Source: Apodospora peruviana (Eukaryota > Ascomycota > Sordariomycetes > Sordariales > Lasiosphaeriaceae). Taken from it: DNA of 64,000 bases. The translations under genes were made by a program, and so were the position numbers. Shown in pieces: positions 30,530 to 42,560 of this stretch; positions within the stretch are counted from its first letter, which is position 1, and each line of letters begins with the position of its first letter. The DNA lies in NCBI GenBank assembly GCA_033439685.1, contig JAUEDM010000001.1, forward strand, positions 3,658,001 to 3,722,000, given 5' to 3'. Under the pieces are notes generated by a model. It had not been told where the DNA came from. It searched no databases and saw only the letters and a list, made by a program, of their open reading frames with translations.

Positions 30530-32094
30530 GGTTCCCTAATCGATCGATCGATCGAGCGAGCGCTTGTTTTCCCCGGCTCAACATTTCCATTATCGACATC
30601 AAAATTAGGGAAGGGAGGAACATTCATTTCGGTATTTCTTTTGGGCGTTATTCAGAGTGGAGTTTTGGCGTGACTGGTGTTGACTTTTTCCTAATGATTC
30701 GAACCACAACGCCGACGACAAGCCGACATAGACTTCCCCAACTCATCTGAGACGAGAGACATCACATATTTCCCTCAGTTTCTGTTCAAGTTATCTTTAT
30801 TTTCAGTCATCAGAAGGGAGATAGGGGAGCTATCCATGGTTGATATTATGCGAGCAAAAGTGTTGACCTGGCCCGGCCCGCTCCAGTCCCGTCCGGTGAT
30901 GGTGGTCGGTTGCAGTGGTCGGTTGCAGTGGATTGAACAGGACCTCTTCCCTTGTCATTACCATACAACCCCCTTGGGCCCCTTTGAGAATACGGCCAGA
31001 AAGGAGAACGAATGTACACAGCAAATACGCCAAAGCCTGGTACGAAGTTGAACGAGTTGAACTTTATCCCATCGTTCTGGGGCCAGGCCTGGCGACGCAA
31101 GGCCGGACTGAACTCAACCCACACACTCTCAACGATGCAGCAGCGGCAGCGGCAGCGGGACAGGCCGGAGACTTTTGTGCGTGTCTGTATCTAATGATTG
31201 GCTGTGGCGCCAAGTGGGATGATTGGGGTGACAGCTTTCTTTTTTTCTGCTTTTGCTGTTGATGTTCATACAACCAGACCTACAACCAGTATTTCTACAC
31301 TTGGTGAGGAGCCTATATAGTAGTATAAACCAAAAAGGCTAATTATTATTGACATTGGTAGTTGTCATTACATATCTGTCTGTAGGCGGGTGATATTACA
31401 AAACCGCATCTGCGAGAACCATGAACGCGCGGGGTGTTTGCAACGTGTGTTCGGCGAGCACGAACCAACTTCGGGGAAAAAAAGGAGGCCATCGTCGCAC
31501 ATTTGTGACTGCTGCTACACGGTGAGGAGAATGAATGGGACCACTTTTTCCCTCAACGCTACACGACTTCATCTTCTGTGGACGTGTACTGTACATCCTG
31601 AGAACATTATATCATGTGACCCAAAGGAGACGCTGATGTTATAGCTTTGTTTGTTTGCTCATGATCATCATTATAAAGTACCTGGCCCTATGTCTCCGTG
31701 TCTGTTATCGTCTCTCTCATCTAACCCTTTTCTTTCACGTATTTTGCTTACTCGCCTGCCGGTTTCATTCACCACTAACAACTATTACCAACGACAGAAG
31801 AAAAGAGAAAGCCGAAAGAATAATAAGGGAGGTGAGTGTTGCGATTGAGGTAACTGACTACCTTAGGTACGTAGGTCCGGAACGCCGCCGCCTGCCTGCC
31901 TGCCTGTGCCTCGATTTCTTCCATCATATCATATCATACTGCAAGCATTGAACGAATACGATGTACAGGACGTGTTTAGGTACCTCAATAAAAAAACACC
32001 CTGGCTCTTTTCATTCTCCCCCCAAAACAAATTCTAGTTTGTGTCCCCTTTCTTTCCTTCCCATCTAATCCATAGGTATACCTAGGGTTTATCT
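30530..32094. other. Intergenic region between two convergent genes
   Basis: Shared 3' flank of the CFEM-like gene and the debranching enzyme. GATC/GAGC tandem copies lie at 30539-30561 and TACCTTAGGTACGTAGG at about 31859. No gene supported. Confidence 0.5.
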
Positions 32095-35000
32095 TTATCT
32101 CAACGGCAACGACGACGTAGTCTCCCCGCCGCGAATCCCCTCATCATTCTTGGCCTGTTCCTCCGCGGCGTCCATATAAAGATCAATCAGACAGCCCGCA
32201 GACCAAGCTTGTGTAGGCGACTAACAGACATATTAGCACTTTGTATCTATATATATATATCTGTCAACAAGGGAAATAAGACTTACGGAATCAGGACAAT
32301 CCTCCCCATTTTTCTGCGTCAGCTCCGTCAGCCCGGCCCACGGACTCCTCTCAATCATCTGCTTGCAACCAATCAACCGCCGCGTAACCTGCTGGAACGC
32401 CTCGGTGCGGCCCTCGCTGTCCTTGGGCGCGCGCCGCATCAGATCAAACTTGAGCAGCGCCCTGAGGAAAAAACCCGTCGGCCACAGCCACTCGGGGCCT
32501 TGATGGTAATTCCGCCCTTTGCTCGTGGCGAAATCCTCGCTGTCTTCGCTGTTTCGATAGTAAGGCCGGTAGTTCATGTCGCTCGGGTCGAGCGTCGCCA
32601 TGCCCGTCGGGCCGCGGAGGACCTTGTCCGCGACGCAGAGCGCGTGCATGGCGTGCGTCTGGTCAAATAGTTCCGGCGCGGCCGTCATGGCGATGGGAAA
32701 ATTGGGGCGCAGCTGGTAGTCCTCGTACTCCTTGCCGGAGCGGTAGAGGTCCTTGTAGATGCCGCGGCGGTTGACCACGGCCGGGTTGACGTCGTAGTTG
32801 GCGTCCTCTGACGGGGAAACGGGGACAAAGTAGCACCGCTCAAAGTTGGCCTTGATCAGGTCGGCCCATTGCTGGAACGACACCTCGGAGCCGTCGGCCT
32901 TCTTGACGCCCGAGTGTTGGAACTTGTTCGCCTCGCTGAGCTCGGCGAGCCACTTGAGACTGCTGTAGAGCAGACCTGTGATCTCGACGGCTGCGCCATC
33001 CCGCGGAGTGCCGGGCACGCCCTTGGAGCCGGCACGCTGGCTTTCGCCCATCTTGTCCATCCAGGTACCGCAGTTGGCTTGGTTGCCTCCGAAGACGAAG
33101 CCGTTGCTCCAGTCAACCTTGATCTCAATATTGAACCCTTCGTCGCTCATCTGCATGTCTAACCCGGGCCCGGCGTTCGCCTCGCGGAACTTCATGCCCT
33201 CCGCATGACGCTCGAAGACCTCCTGGATGACTTCGCTGACGGTACTTTCCTTGCTGTACGCGCGAGGGTCGTCGGAATCAAAGTACGTATCGTCATAAGG
33301 CAAGAATCGTCGCTTGACCTTCTCGTCGAGGATCGACAGGCCGTTGGGGACCAGCCGGGTGTAGTCTTGGATGCACTGCAAGAAGAACCAGACGGAATCT
33401 CGCGAGTTGTACCTTGGGTTATTTCCGCTCCCCAAGAGGTTGGGAATCATGCCGTGCTTGAGAACGCTGGCGAAGGCGAGAATGTGCTCCTTCGCCTCGT
33501 CGTACCGGCCGGTGCCGAGGTACAGACCCCGAAGAGAGATGAAGACGTCGCGACCCCAGCAGCGAGCCCACTCGACAGCGAAATGCGGAAGGCCTGCCGC
33601 CAGAGACGGAACCAAACGCTTTGGGTAAAGCGATGCGGACCTGACGAATCCAGTCTGTTGGGCGCTGACCATGGCCAGGCTCTGCAAGAACCATTGGCCC
33701 TTTCCGACGTTGGCGTCCATGATGGAAATGCCGCGCTCAAAGGCAGCCATGTAGGCGGTTCGGAGGACGAGACCAAAGTAGCGGGGCAGCAGGAAGCTGG
33801 GAATGACGCGGATAGCATCAAAACGTTCCTTCAGCCAGAGCGCTGGCTTGGCCAACCGGGCATAGATATCCTGTTTCGAGGCCCGCTCAAGTCTCCCAAC
33901 AGTATAGTCAAGAGCCCATTGCCCGTCGCGGAGATGCTGGCACAGCGGATGCGCAAGATTATTTTCCTTGATGATATCCTTGAGAATACTCCACCACCCT
34001 TGCAAGCCCGCGTAGACAGTCTTGCCATAGCCAGGGATGTCGTAGACTCCATCCCTTCCGCCACTGGCGTCGCGCTCCTCGGGTTCGCACTTGTAGAGCA
34101 GGAAATTAAGATCAACTAAATCGAGCTCCTCCATCGCTGCCTTGGCTCCAGACGTTACAAAGGTGTCGAGACCGCTCGAGTGCTCCGCGGCCGGAATCCA
34201 GGTCTCGAATAGCGCAATGCTGCCGGGAGGAAACTTGTCGCGAACGGTGATGATGGTCTCGTCTCCCTTGACTTCCATCCGGATCCCCGGCAAGTCGACG
34301 ACTCGGCTTGGGAGCCCTCTGAGCAGCTTCTTGTCGCCCAGGACTTCATCGACCGCCTCCTTGCTCGTATCGACCTCGAGCATCCAGCTGCCGAGATGCC
34401 TTGCTTTGGTGCCCTTCAAGTGCACTGCGTTAAAGGCGCCATTCCCGTTCCCATAGCCAGGGAAAGCGGTGTGCGCGATCAGGAAGTAGCCCTTCCTGGA
34501 TCCGGGATGGACTCTGTGAACCGTGACGTACTGATCCTCGTGGTGGATGTGAGTCTCGTCGTAACCGTCCATCCCCATCAGGGTGTGAATCTGGTTAAGG
34601 AGCTTCTTGACTCCGCCAATGCCCCCCTTGCCTTCTCCGACCCTGACGGGATGCTTGGACGATTCTGAAGTATAGAGACGTGTCTCACTCACGAGCTCCA
34701 CCAGCCGGGGGTAGATCTCGTCGTATCCCATGACGCTGCCGGTCGCACTGGAACACATGCTGACCAGCGCGGCGTTGGGTAGTGTGTCGCGGGCGTCTCG
34801 CTTTTGGGCCGGTACCTCGTTGTCGTGCGTGCAATCCATAAACAGTGCTTGTACGGTGCAGGGTTTGATGCGCCGAATGATGTCCCGCGAGTACTGCTTC
34901 TTCTTCTCCGCGGCACCGCCAGGCCACATCTCTCCGTTCTCCTTGACGGGGCTGCGCGTGTCTGCCCCTGAAATCTCGTCGACCTCGAAGCTTCCGATAG

Positions 35001-36964
35001 GGCGACCGCCGTGGCGGTGAACAAGCCGGCTCAGCTCTGCGGTGCTCCATGCTTGCATCGCCTCACGGATCAGTGCACTCAGGCCGAGTCGCTTAACGAA
35101 AACATAGTCGACCTCTTCGGAGCCGGTGAAGAGTTCCGCCACAATATACAGATCGGGGCGCACGCGCCGGGCTTCGTCCAGAATGTGCTCGGCAACATGA
35201 AGGGGTGTCGAATGGCAGTTGTCGATGCGGAAGCCGGCAAAATACTTGGCCAGCAGACGGGCGTATTTCGTCATGTGCTCCCAGAGATAGGGGCTATCTT
35301 CCGGCCCATTGCCATACCGGAGTTTTGTGCAGTCACCCCATACGATGACTTCTCGTCGTAGATAGACGCGCGACTGCGGACCGGCGTTGTCGACCATGGC
35401 GTTCCCGCCCCAGACCCAACCATTGTTCACCAGCACCAAGTCTTCCTTCTTGTGCCTGGATGTCCTCTCGTTCACAGGTAAGCGAGTGAAGTACGTCTCG
35501 ATGATGGGGTTCTCTGCGTTGATCGGACCCAGCCTCGGCCCATGCTCATCCAGGCGGACATACTTGATGCGGTTGAACAGCTGTTGGAGAATCTCGGCGA
35601 CCTCTGCATCATACTCTTGGTAGAAGGGCACATTTACAATGTCGAGTATTTCTACAATCTTGGTTCGAGCTGCCGCTTGGTCAGCGGTGTTGCCGGAATC
35701 GCCATTGCCCTCGTATTTGCCAAATATTGCCGCCAAGAGCGCCGCAGACACTTCGGGGGCGACTCTTCTCCTGAAACGCTCGCCGAGGCGGTCCATGCCC
35801 GTCAGAGCATACTTGATCAAGAAGCTTGCTTGCTCCTTCGAGGTCTGCGAGTGGAGGCCGTCGGGACCATCTGCGCCGAGTGAGTTGTCTGGGAATCTCG
35901 TCTTTCCGGCCGCCCATGCCGCAACCGCGGCATCGGCGTCGCGGTCTACATCCAGGGCGTAGTATTCCCAGAGCCGGATTTGGCCAATGACTTCCTTCTT
36001 GATCGCATCCATGATCTTGACGAGGTCGTCGACCGACTCGAGGTTGGTGGGCAGTCCGAGATCCTCCAGCTTGAGTCCGAGCTCGAGCAGCTTCGTGTCC
36101 AACAGATACGCCGACTCCAGCCACGGGGCTGTGGTCAAGTTGTACCCGGCTTCGGGATGATCCTCTAACCACAGCGAGTTATGCGCCGTGTGGTTGAGGA
36201 CGATATCTGTCATGCTGAGCAGGGAGTGGTTCTTCTCCAAGCTTTCGACCATTTTCTTAACGTCCTTCTCGCCGTCAGGGAAGCATGCTGGATCCCACCC
36301 GAGCTGATCATACAAGCTGTAGGGCGAATTGGAAGCGCCTCTGACCTGCAGGGGCGTGAAATGAATCATGTTGTAGCCCCGGCCGCTGATGCCCCGGAGA
36401 TGGCGCTCCCAGTCGCCCGGATACTTGCCCATGAACTTGCTGATGATGGAGAAGACGGACAGCGCAGGGAGTGGCAGCGGCCGGCCGTCCAGTGTAAGTC
36501 GAGGTGCGACATCGATGTAGTACAGCGGCGTCTTCTTCGTCTTGATCTCGGAGGATCCATTGGCCTGGGTCAACTGGTCGGCAAGGTCTGGCAGCTCGAC
36601 AAAGGTGGTGTAGAAGGCGTAGGCGCCGGCTTCGTAAATCGGGATGGAGATCTCGATTGTGCGATTGAAGTCGGGGACGAGCCTGCGATGGTGATGTTAG
36701 ACTTTGGCGGCACAGTATGGGATTGACCACGCCGAGAAACGAGACATACTTGAACTCGCGAAACTTGTCCCGACGGAACGCGGCGCCCTGCTCGGGGATG
36801 TTGACCCAAAGGCTGCCATGGCGACAGATGCTCGAGGTGCCCTCGATGGCGAAGCGGACGGTCACGGGGTCCTTGGACTTGGGCGCAATGTAGATGTACT
36901 CGCCGGCGACCTGGGGCGAACCATCGTCGTTGAGAGGCAGCAGATAGACCTCGTTGGAAACCAT
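32095..36964 (-). CDS. GDB1: Glycogen debranching enzyme
   Basis: Modelled as exon 1 36964-36750, exon 2 36682-32287 and exon 3 32220-32095, giving 1,578 aa, close to other eukaryotic enzymes (about 1,530). Intron 1 (GTATGT, CTAAC branch, GCAG) and intron 2 (GTAAGT to TTAG) restore continuity; exon 3 supplies the conserved PTQAWSAGCLIDLY end. The N-terminal 4-alpha-glucanotransferase (GH13-type) has the nucleophile in FRIDNCHSTP, acid/base in YIVAELFTGSE and MDCTHDNEVPAQKRDARDTL. The C-terminal amylo-alpha-1,6-glucosidase (GH133) has WARCWGRDVFISLRGL, GSGNNPRYNSRDSVWFF and FGGNQANCGTWMDKMGESQ. It transfers maltotriosyl units and then removes the 1,6 branch stub of glycogen in the cytosol. MVSNEVYLLPL is chosen as start (AACCATGG); an upstream in-frame ATG at 36979 would add five residues. 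Confidence 0.97.
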
Positions 36965-38966
36965 GGTTTTTGGTATCATGTTTGGAGGCAGAAACAAGCC
37001 CCTTTACCCCCGTCCCCGGCGTTGGAGAGCTTGGGGGAATGGAGCTACGGGCTGCTTGGCTGTGGACTCTCCCTCTCGCTCGCTGAGCGTGACGCTTCCG
37101 GTGGTTTACCCCGCCTCCCCACAGGTGCACTGCAGCAGATAGATGATAATAATGCACCTATCGATCAGCGTCGGTTACGGCGGTTGTCGCGGCGGTCGTT
37201 GGAGGAGCAGCACCAAATCAGGCAGAAGGCGAAGCAGAGCGATCTACAGATGCGCGAGGACATTACCGTTGGAGTTTAAGGTGCAGGACTTGGGAAGGGG
37301 CTGCTGATATAAGATTGGTCGACTTGAGACGCAGGTTCGGCTTCTGCTAGGTGCTTTAGTGGACAGCTCTGAATACCAGGGAGGTACTGGGGGACTAGGG
37401 AGCGTGACGTGGGAGTGCAGGCTGCAACCGGAGATGGCGCTCGAGGGCGATCGAAGTCCACTGTGGAAAGTGTGGAGTTGAACGGTAGGGATGCTTGTTT
37501 TCTTGCTTTGGGTTGCTGGGATGCTGGACGAGTGCAGAACTGGAAACCTTGAAAATACGACTGGGAAGAACATGAATATGCAGGTGCGAAACTGGGCATG
37601 CAGGCACGAGCACAGAGGCCCGAAGCACTTAAGAAGGACCAAGAAGAGCTCAAGACGGCCGTCCAACTCTGCTGAGTGAGCACCAGGTAGGTAGGCTGCG
37701 CAGCTTCCCAGGATGAAATTAGAACACAAGCATCTTCCGGATCCCGTTTCACAACTTTGGTGCGGCGCTGTTCCTGAGCCTGACCCAACGGGAAGGAGGA
37801 AAACGCGCAATGGAGGTCGGCCCATCAGGGAGGCCCAGACAACCAGCGCCTGTTGGGTTTCAGTGAGATGTGCACTGCGGTTCAGTGAGATGGAAGCGGC
37901 GCGGCAAACAGCCCCTAACAACCAGCGCCGCCCACTCTCTCGATGGTATCGGTGCCTGGATCCAGGTACACCCGCGACCTCTCAACGTGGAAGGTCTTTA
38001 CTAGTTTACCCAGTGCGACGGCTTTCGGACCATTAGGTCTCAATTCTCCCACAGACCATGACGATATCATTCGGGAACTTCCAGGTTGAAAGTGAAAAGG
38101 GCAGACTGCCGTCCCTTCCCGCTCAAGGGATCCTGGCATCGTGGCATGTCGGTTCCGTTTTGATGGACCCGTGATCATTTTCACATTTTCAAGGCTGCGC
38201 TTTGGCAGGTTTCCCAAGCAAATCAACATCCATGGATGCCAGTTAACCAAGGTACCTAACCTCGTCAAAGTTTTCACATTAACGGCTTCAGGTAGGGCCA
38301 AGTCTACAAGCTCATCTTCATCGAGTTCTCGTGAATAGATACTTAGGTATACCCAAGTCTCTCTCATAGCTAGGCTGCCAAGGACTCTGGCGTGTCTGGG
38401 ACTGGCGGTGACGGGAGCTCGGATTCAGACCACAGCCTGGAACCCAGCGACATGCCACTGCCCCGCTTGAGCTTCAAGTTTCGAGCTGCTTATTAGCGTG
38501 CGTGCTAAATCGAGCAATCGAGTCTTGATATGTGCAATGACGTCAGTATCTTACCCCGGTACGATGCGATCTTGGCGACTGGACGCCGTGGACGGTGAGA
38601 GAACGGAGAGACTGGGTCGAACTCGAATATGTTGAAGGAAGAAATATTTTGCGAATGATTTAGGAGGGTTTAAGGGAAAAAAATTAAAACAATTTAGGCA
38701 GGTTTAAAAAGCCTGACTGTACCGCCTGCCGCAGAATGGGATGGCAATAAAAGTTGACGGTGGAGCGCAAGTCACACAGATCGTCGAACTCCTTTCGGAC
38801 CTCAACCCGTGGCCGGCCCCACAGCGCGAACCCAGCAGCTCTCCAAAACACGATCCAGCGCGTCGCCAACAAAATCTACCATCACATCTCTTGTCGGGTC
38901 TGCTGGGGTTCCATCACCGACAATCGAGCCACCAGGCGAACAATGAAGCAGGTAGGATATACTGGC
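36965..38966. other. Debranching enzyme promoter region and spacer
   Basis: Two kilobases with no convincing gene. The first few hundred bases upstream of 36964 are the probable promoter. The open frames at 37244-37921 have no recognisable motif and look like chance reading. Confidence 0.5.
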
Positions 38967-39505
38967 TCATGAGCCGGCCGACCCCTGGAAATCGGCCAAC
39001 TCAAGTAACGGCTCCTGGTCGTCGAACGCCTGGTACGGAAGGTTTGGGTGCTCCTGAATGTATCGTACCAGCTTGTCCGCGTGCGATAAGATATCGCCGA
39101 ACTGAACCCTCTCCGTCGGCTTTGGAGTGGAGCTGCTTCCTGCCGTTGCTTCCTGTTCTCCTCCAGCGAGGTAGATCTAGCGCTGCGGACAGCCGCGCGA
39201 TAAAGTGGTTAATATGGTCGACCTGCTGCTTCTCCCAGGGCTGGAAGGGGGCCAAGAGGCCGAGGCGTTCACCGTTTCGCTCACTGGTGTTGCGGATGAC
39301 TGCCACGTCTCGCGCAGACCACATGCCGTCCACATTTTTCGGCGCCCAGGCATTGGAGAAGATCTGGCGCCGGTAAAAGGCCCGCATCACCCGCAGTCGC
39401 TCGGTTCGTGAGGCTGGCGCGGTAGCCACCCTCACCTTCACTGGGTCGTCGCTGTCTCCCCTGTAGTGTGCGCGAGAAACCGAAGGGAAGCCAGGTTGTC
39501 ATTTA
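38967..39505 (-). pseudogene. Decayed fungal gene, 5'-truncated and frameshifted
   Basis: On the minus strand, conserved-looking protein runs from HYRGDSDDPVKVRVAT through FSNAWAPKNVDGMW, VAVIRN and LLAPFQPWEKQQVDHINHF to ARLSAALDLP. A shift near 39170-39180 is then needed to continue into VQFGDILSHADKLVRYIQEH, NLPYQAFDDQEPLLELADFQ and a stop at 38967-38969. An in-frame stop blocks the 5' side at about 39500 and no start codon is available. The pattern resembles a family of uncharacterised filamentous-fungal proteins; I cannot name a function. Codon composition matches functional genes, so decay is recent or the shift is an assembly error. Confidence 0.5.
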
Positions 39506-39994
39506 CTTCTTCCCAGGGCCTGGCGACTCATTGCTGGTGGGGATGTCGATGAAGGCGGACGAGACCTAGCGCCGAACTGCCGGTGCAGTCAGGGATGGGG
39601 TAACCCGTAAAGGTTCACCGGTATCCCGCTGGGGGAGTGACCTGTCGGTGACAGACTTGGGGAGCCTTCCCGGAGTAGTCCCACCCCACGAAGCCGGCCA
39701 ATTATCACGGGCCCGGGGCAGCACCGCGGATACCCGGCCCTCCGGACATTTGCTAACAGCCCGGATTACCTTAAGTAGGGTAGTAGCCTGTAGGTTCCGA
39801 GTTCAGCTACTCCAGCATGGCGAAAGGAATTGGACCTTCCCATGCCACCATGGCGGTCGACAAATGAATTCAGTTTATACTGTACAGGAATACCATTAAG
39901 TTATGCCTACATTAACTAATAAAATGCAAAGAAACTGCACCTCCAAACTCCGACCCATGCAATGACAGCCGACGACCATCGACCAGGCATCTAC
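39506..39994. other. Spacer without recognisable gene
   Basis: Nothing recognised. Confidence 0.4.
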
Positions 39995-40492
39995 TTATAT
40001 CTGACTCTTATGCATCCCCGACCCCATCTCCATCGAAATAGGACCTCCACCCACGGCCGCCGGCTCCGTCGACGACGAGAGATGCGCCGGCGGCGCGACC
40101 GGGTACGGAGCCGGCTCTGAACCGCCGCCGTGATGAGGATAGCGCGGCGGCTCCTGACCATACGACGGACCATTCCCGTACGGAGCGTAACCCCCGTTAT
40201 AAGCGCCGTGGTTGTTGGCGGCCGTGCGAATCGACGGCAGCACGCCGTACTCCTTGTTGGTCAAGACCTTCCTCATAAAGCGGAACCAGACGAAAAACAT
40301 GATGGCGGAGAGCAGAACCATGACGCCGGCCACGATGCCGAAGATGGCGGCCGGGTGCAGCCCGTCGTGCGAGCTGGGGAAGTTGGTACTGGAGGGGAAG
40401 GAACTCGAGTCATGTTCCCAGTTTCGTCGGACCAAGAGGAGATGACTGCTTAGGGAAGCCATTGTGGACTCTGGTGAGGTGATGGCGGGCAT
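39995..40492 (-). CDS. Small single-pass membrane protein with Gly/Pro/Tyr-rich tail
   Basis: An intronless frame of 165 aa from ATG 40492 (MPAITSPESTMASLS); a second ATG at 40462 is an alternative. A short Ser-rich N-terminal segment (SSSFPSSTNFPSSHDG) precedes one hydrophobic helix (AAIFGIVAGVMVLLSAIMFF) and a basic flank (WFRFMRK). The cytosolic tail is low-complexity (YNGGYAPYGNGPSYGQEPPR, then a Pro/Ala/Ser-rich end). There is no recognised domain and no cysteine pattern. Short Ser-rich ectodomain, single TM and PY-rich tail are common in fungal plasma-membrane sensor-like or anchor proteins, but that is only a resemblance. Confidence 0.65.
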   Translation of the reverse strand: MPAITSPESTMASLSSHLLLVRRNWEHDSSSFPSSTNFPSSHDGLHPAAIFGIVAGVMVLLSAIMFFVWFRFMRKVLTNKEYGVLPSIRTAANNHGAYNGGYAPYGNGPSYGQEPPRYPHHGGGSEPAPYPVAPPAHLSSSTEPAAVGGGPISMEMGSGMHKSQI

Positions 40493-42560
40493 TCTTGTGC
40501 TTTGGTGATGTTGAAGATGTGAGGCTTGACACAACGTATAAGCCGGATCACAATACTCGGCGATGTTTATAGGTAGATAACTAGCGTTTGTAGGAGTGAT
40601 TGGTATAAATGCAGATAGATAGATGGCTGCTCTGAAATATGCCCACGATCAGTACATGAAGATGAGAAATGGCAAGTTCATATAGATATCCAGCACCATG
40701 GCTGTGCATGGCTTGCCCCCGTCTCAGTCTGACATGGCCGCATTTTCGACCCATCAATCATCCAAACGCGGGGAGGCTGATCGACGTCCTAGCCACGATG
40801 CGGTGCCTTCAATTCATAAGTGACTGCCTGGGGATGCTCTCATGGGACGCTGACTTGTGGTGAGTGCTGACAGAGTCCGAGGTGCGGGTTACATAGTATC
40901 TTGGCATTGTGGCGGGTGCAATTCCTCTCCATACAGAATGGGATCCCTCGGTCCCATGGGTTGTTTTGCAGTCCGATGGCGGTGAGGATCATTTGCCAAA
41001 GATAATTATGGGAATATATCGCCCAGCACTTATTCGAGGCCGACAGGACTTGGCCGAAACATGGGCAGATGCTTGTCGCTGCTGCCGGACATAGTAATGG
41101 CAAAGATGATGGTGATTGAATGTGATGTTGTTTGTTGATATCGCCGACTTGAATGCGCGTGGACGGTCAGGACTCTGGAGTCAAACAGCCACGGACACTG
41201 CGACGGCTCTCGTCAGCATGTTCGTTTTCTTACAAGTATTTCTCAGCAGAAGAGTTGGGTTTGTAAGTTTTGGCTTCTTTCAGTCAGATAAGACGTGTCC
41301 AGTACTGGGCTATCTCAAGGTTCCTAGCATTGTCAAAGAACCCGTGAGAGACGCGTCAATGATGAATGGGTCGAGAGGGTTTGGCGCTTGTCTGGGGACA
41401 ATACGTTTCGCGGTAGCTTGGATATTCAGGAAGCTGCTTTCGAATGTACTTAATTCTGCTGTTGGGCCTCTGTTGAGAACACATTGGTCGTGTCCTTGAA
41501 GAATCCTTATGCAGTCGAGGGTTCTTTTTGCCTCGGCGAGAACAAGAGGGAAGAAGCCAGATGAAGAATTCCCGAGGCGACTGCGACGTTGATAAACATC
41601 TGTCGGGGCTTGGACGCAACTTGTCGGCCGTGATGACCTCGGCGGACCCGGGTTCAGGCCGAGGTGTGGCCCCGGTGAAGTTGCCAGAATTAAGAAGAGT
41701 TCCGTCCCCTGCACCAGGCATCGGAATCGGCCGCTGTCACAAGCAAAAACCTTGGTGTGCACTGCAAAGTGCACTACAGTAAAAAGGGGAGGCGGTGAGA
41801 AAAGAAACAATTTCTGCCACCCCTCAGATGCCGCATCTGCGTCATTCTCTGGCTCCTGCGACCAACCAATTCCCAGGCTTTCAGCAGGGACTGCCAGGCC
41901 AAGTGACCCAGTGACCCGGGGCGACACCAGTGACGACGGACCCCTACTTGGCCCTCCCTGCTTTGCCTCAGTTGCCCTGTCCTGGTATCCGTATCCGTAC
42001 ACTAAAAACAAAGATTGCACATGAGACCCAACCAGACCCTGATCTTGACCGAGGCCGTCTTCTGGAACTGTGAATCGTACGGAATACTTGTGCTTCTGCT
42101 GCTCTCCTATTCGCCCCGGCCGTTCTTGTTGTTAGGATTTCTTGGTGTGTTTGGTGTGTTCCCGATGACTGCATGTCCTGGCTTCCGGTTTTATAAGATC
42201 TCGGACAGCGCAGGCTTGGGCTTGCGCCGAATTTTCTTTGAGCAGTCCCAGTCCCAGTCCCAGTCCAAGTCCCAGCAGTGCCATCCCAAGTCCCAGTCTC
42301 AGCAGTGCCATCCCAAGTCCCAGTTCCGATCTCAAACTAGAACTACTAGCTATAGAATTAGCTCCTTCCCTCTGCCCCATCGGTGGCCCAGAGCGACCCA
42401 TTCTGACTCTGAATTCTCCTCCTCCCTTTGTCGACTCTCCCACACATCTCGCCTACCTGCACCCACGTCTGCCCGCAACTTCTCGTCGTCATCTCACTGC
42501 CCTCAACCCCAGTTCTCCTCCATACCCTCATCGACTCTCGCGTCGACACTAGGCTCAAAA
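40493..42560. other. Intergenic region including the GPD promoter and leader
   Basis: No separate gene is supported. The distal half has a pyrimidine-rich leader typical of strongly expressed fungal glycolytic-type genes and an imperfect tandem repeat at 42243-42330. Several upstream ATGs occur, including one (42015) opening a long frame that overlaps the GPD start region. Confidence 0.5.
42243..42330 (+). repeat. CAGTCC-rich imperfect tandem repeat in the GPD leader
   Basis: Four CAGTCC copies are followed by a unit containing CAGCAGTGCCATCCCAAGTC present twice about 27 bases apart. The tract lies 230-320 bases upstream of the GPD ATG, probably in the transcribed leader. Confidence 0.7.

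Noticed and set aside
33205..34119. 304-codon plus-strand frame inside the debranching enzyme
   Set aside because: Shadow of the minus-strand enzyme; no start context or domain.
37244..37921. 225-codon minus-strand frame upstream of the debranching enzyme
   Set aside because: No domain, no splice logic and no conserved look; overlapping frames of similar length indicate chance.
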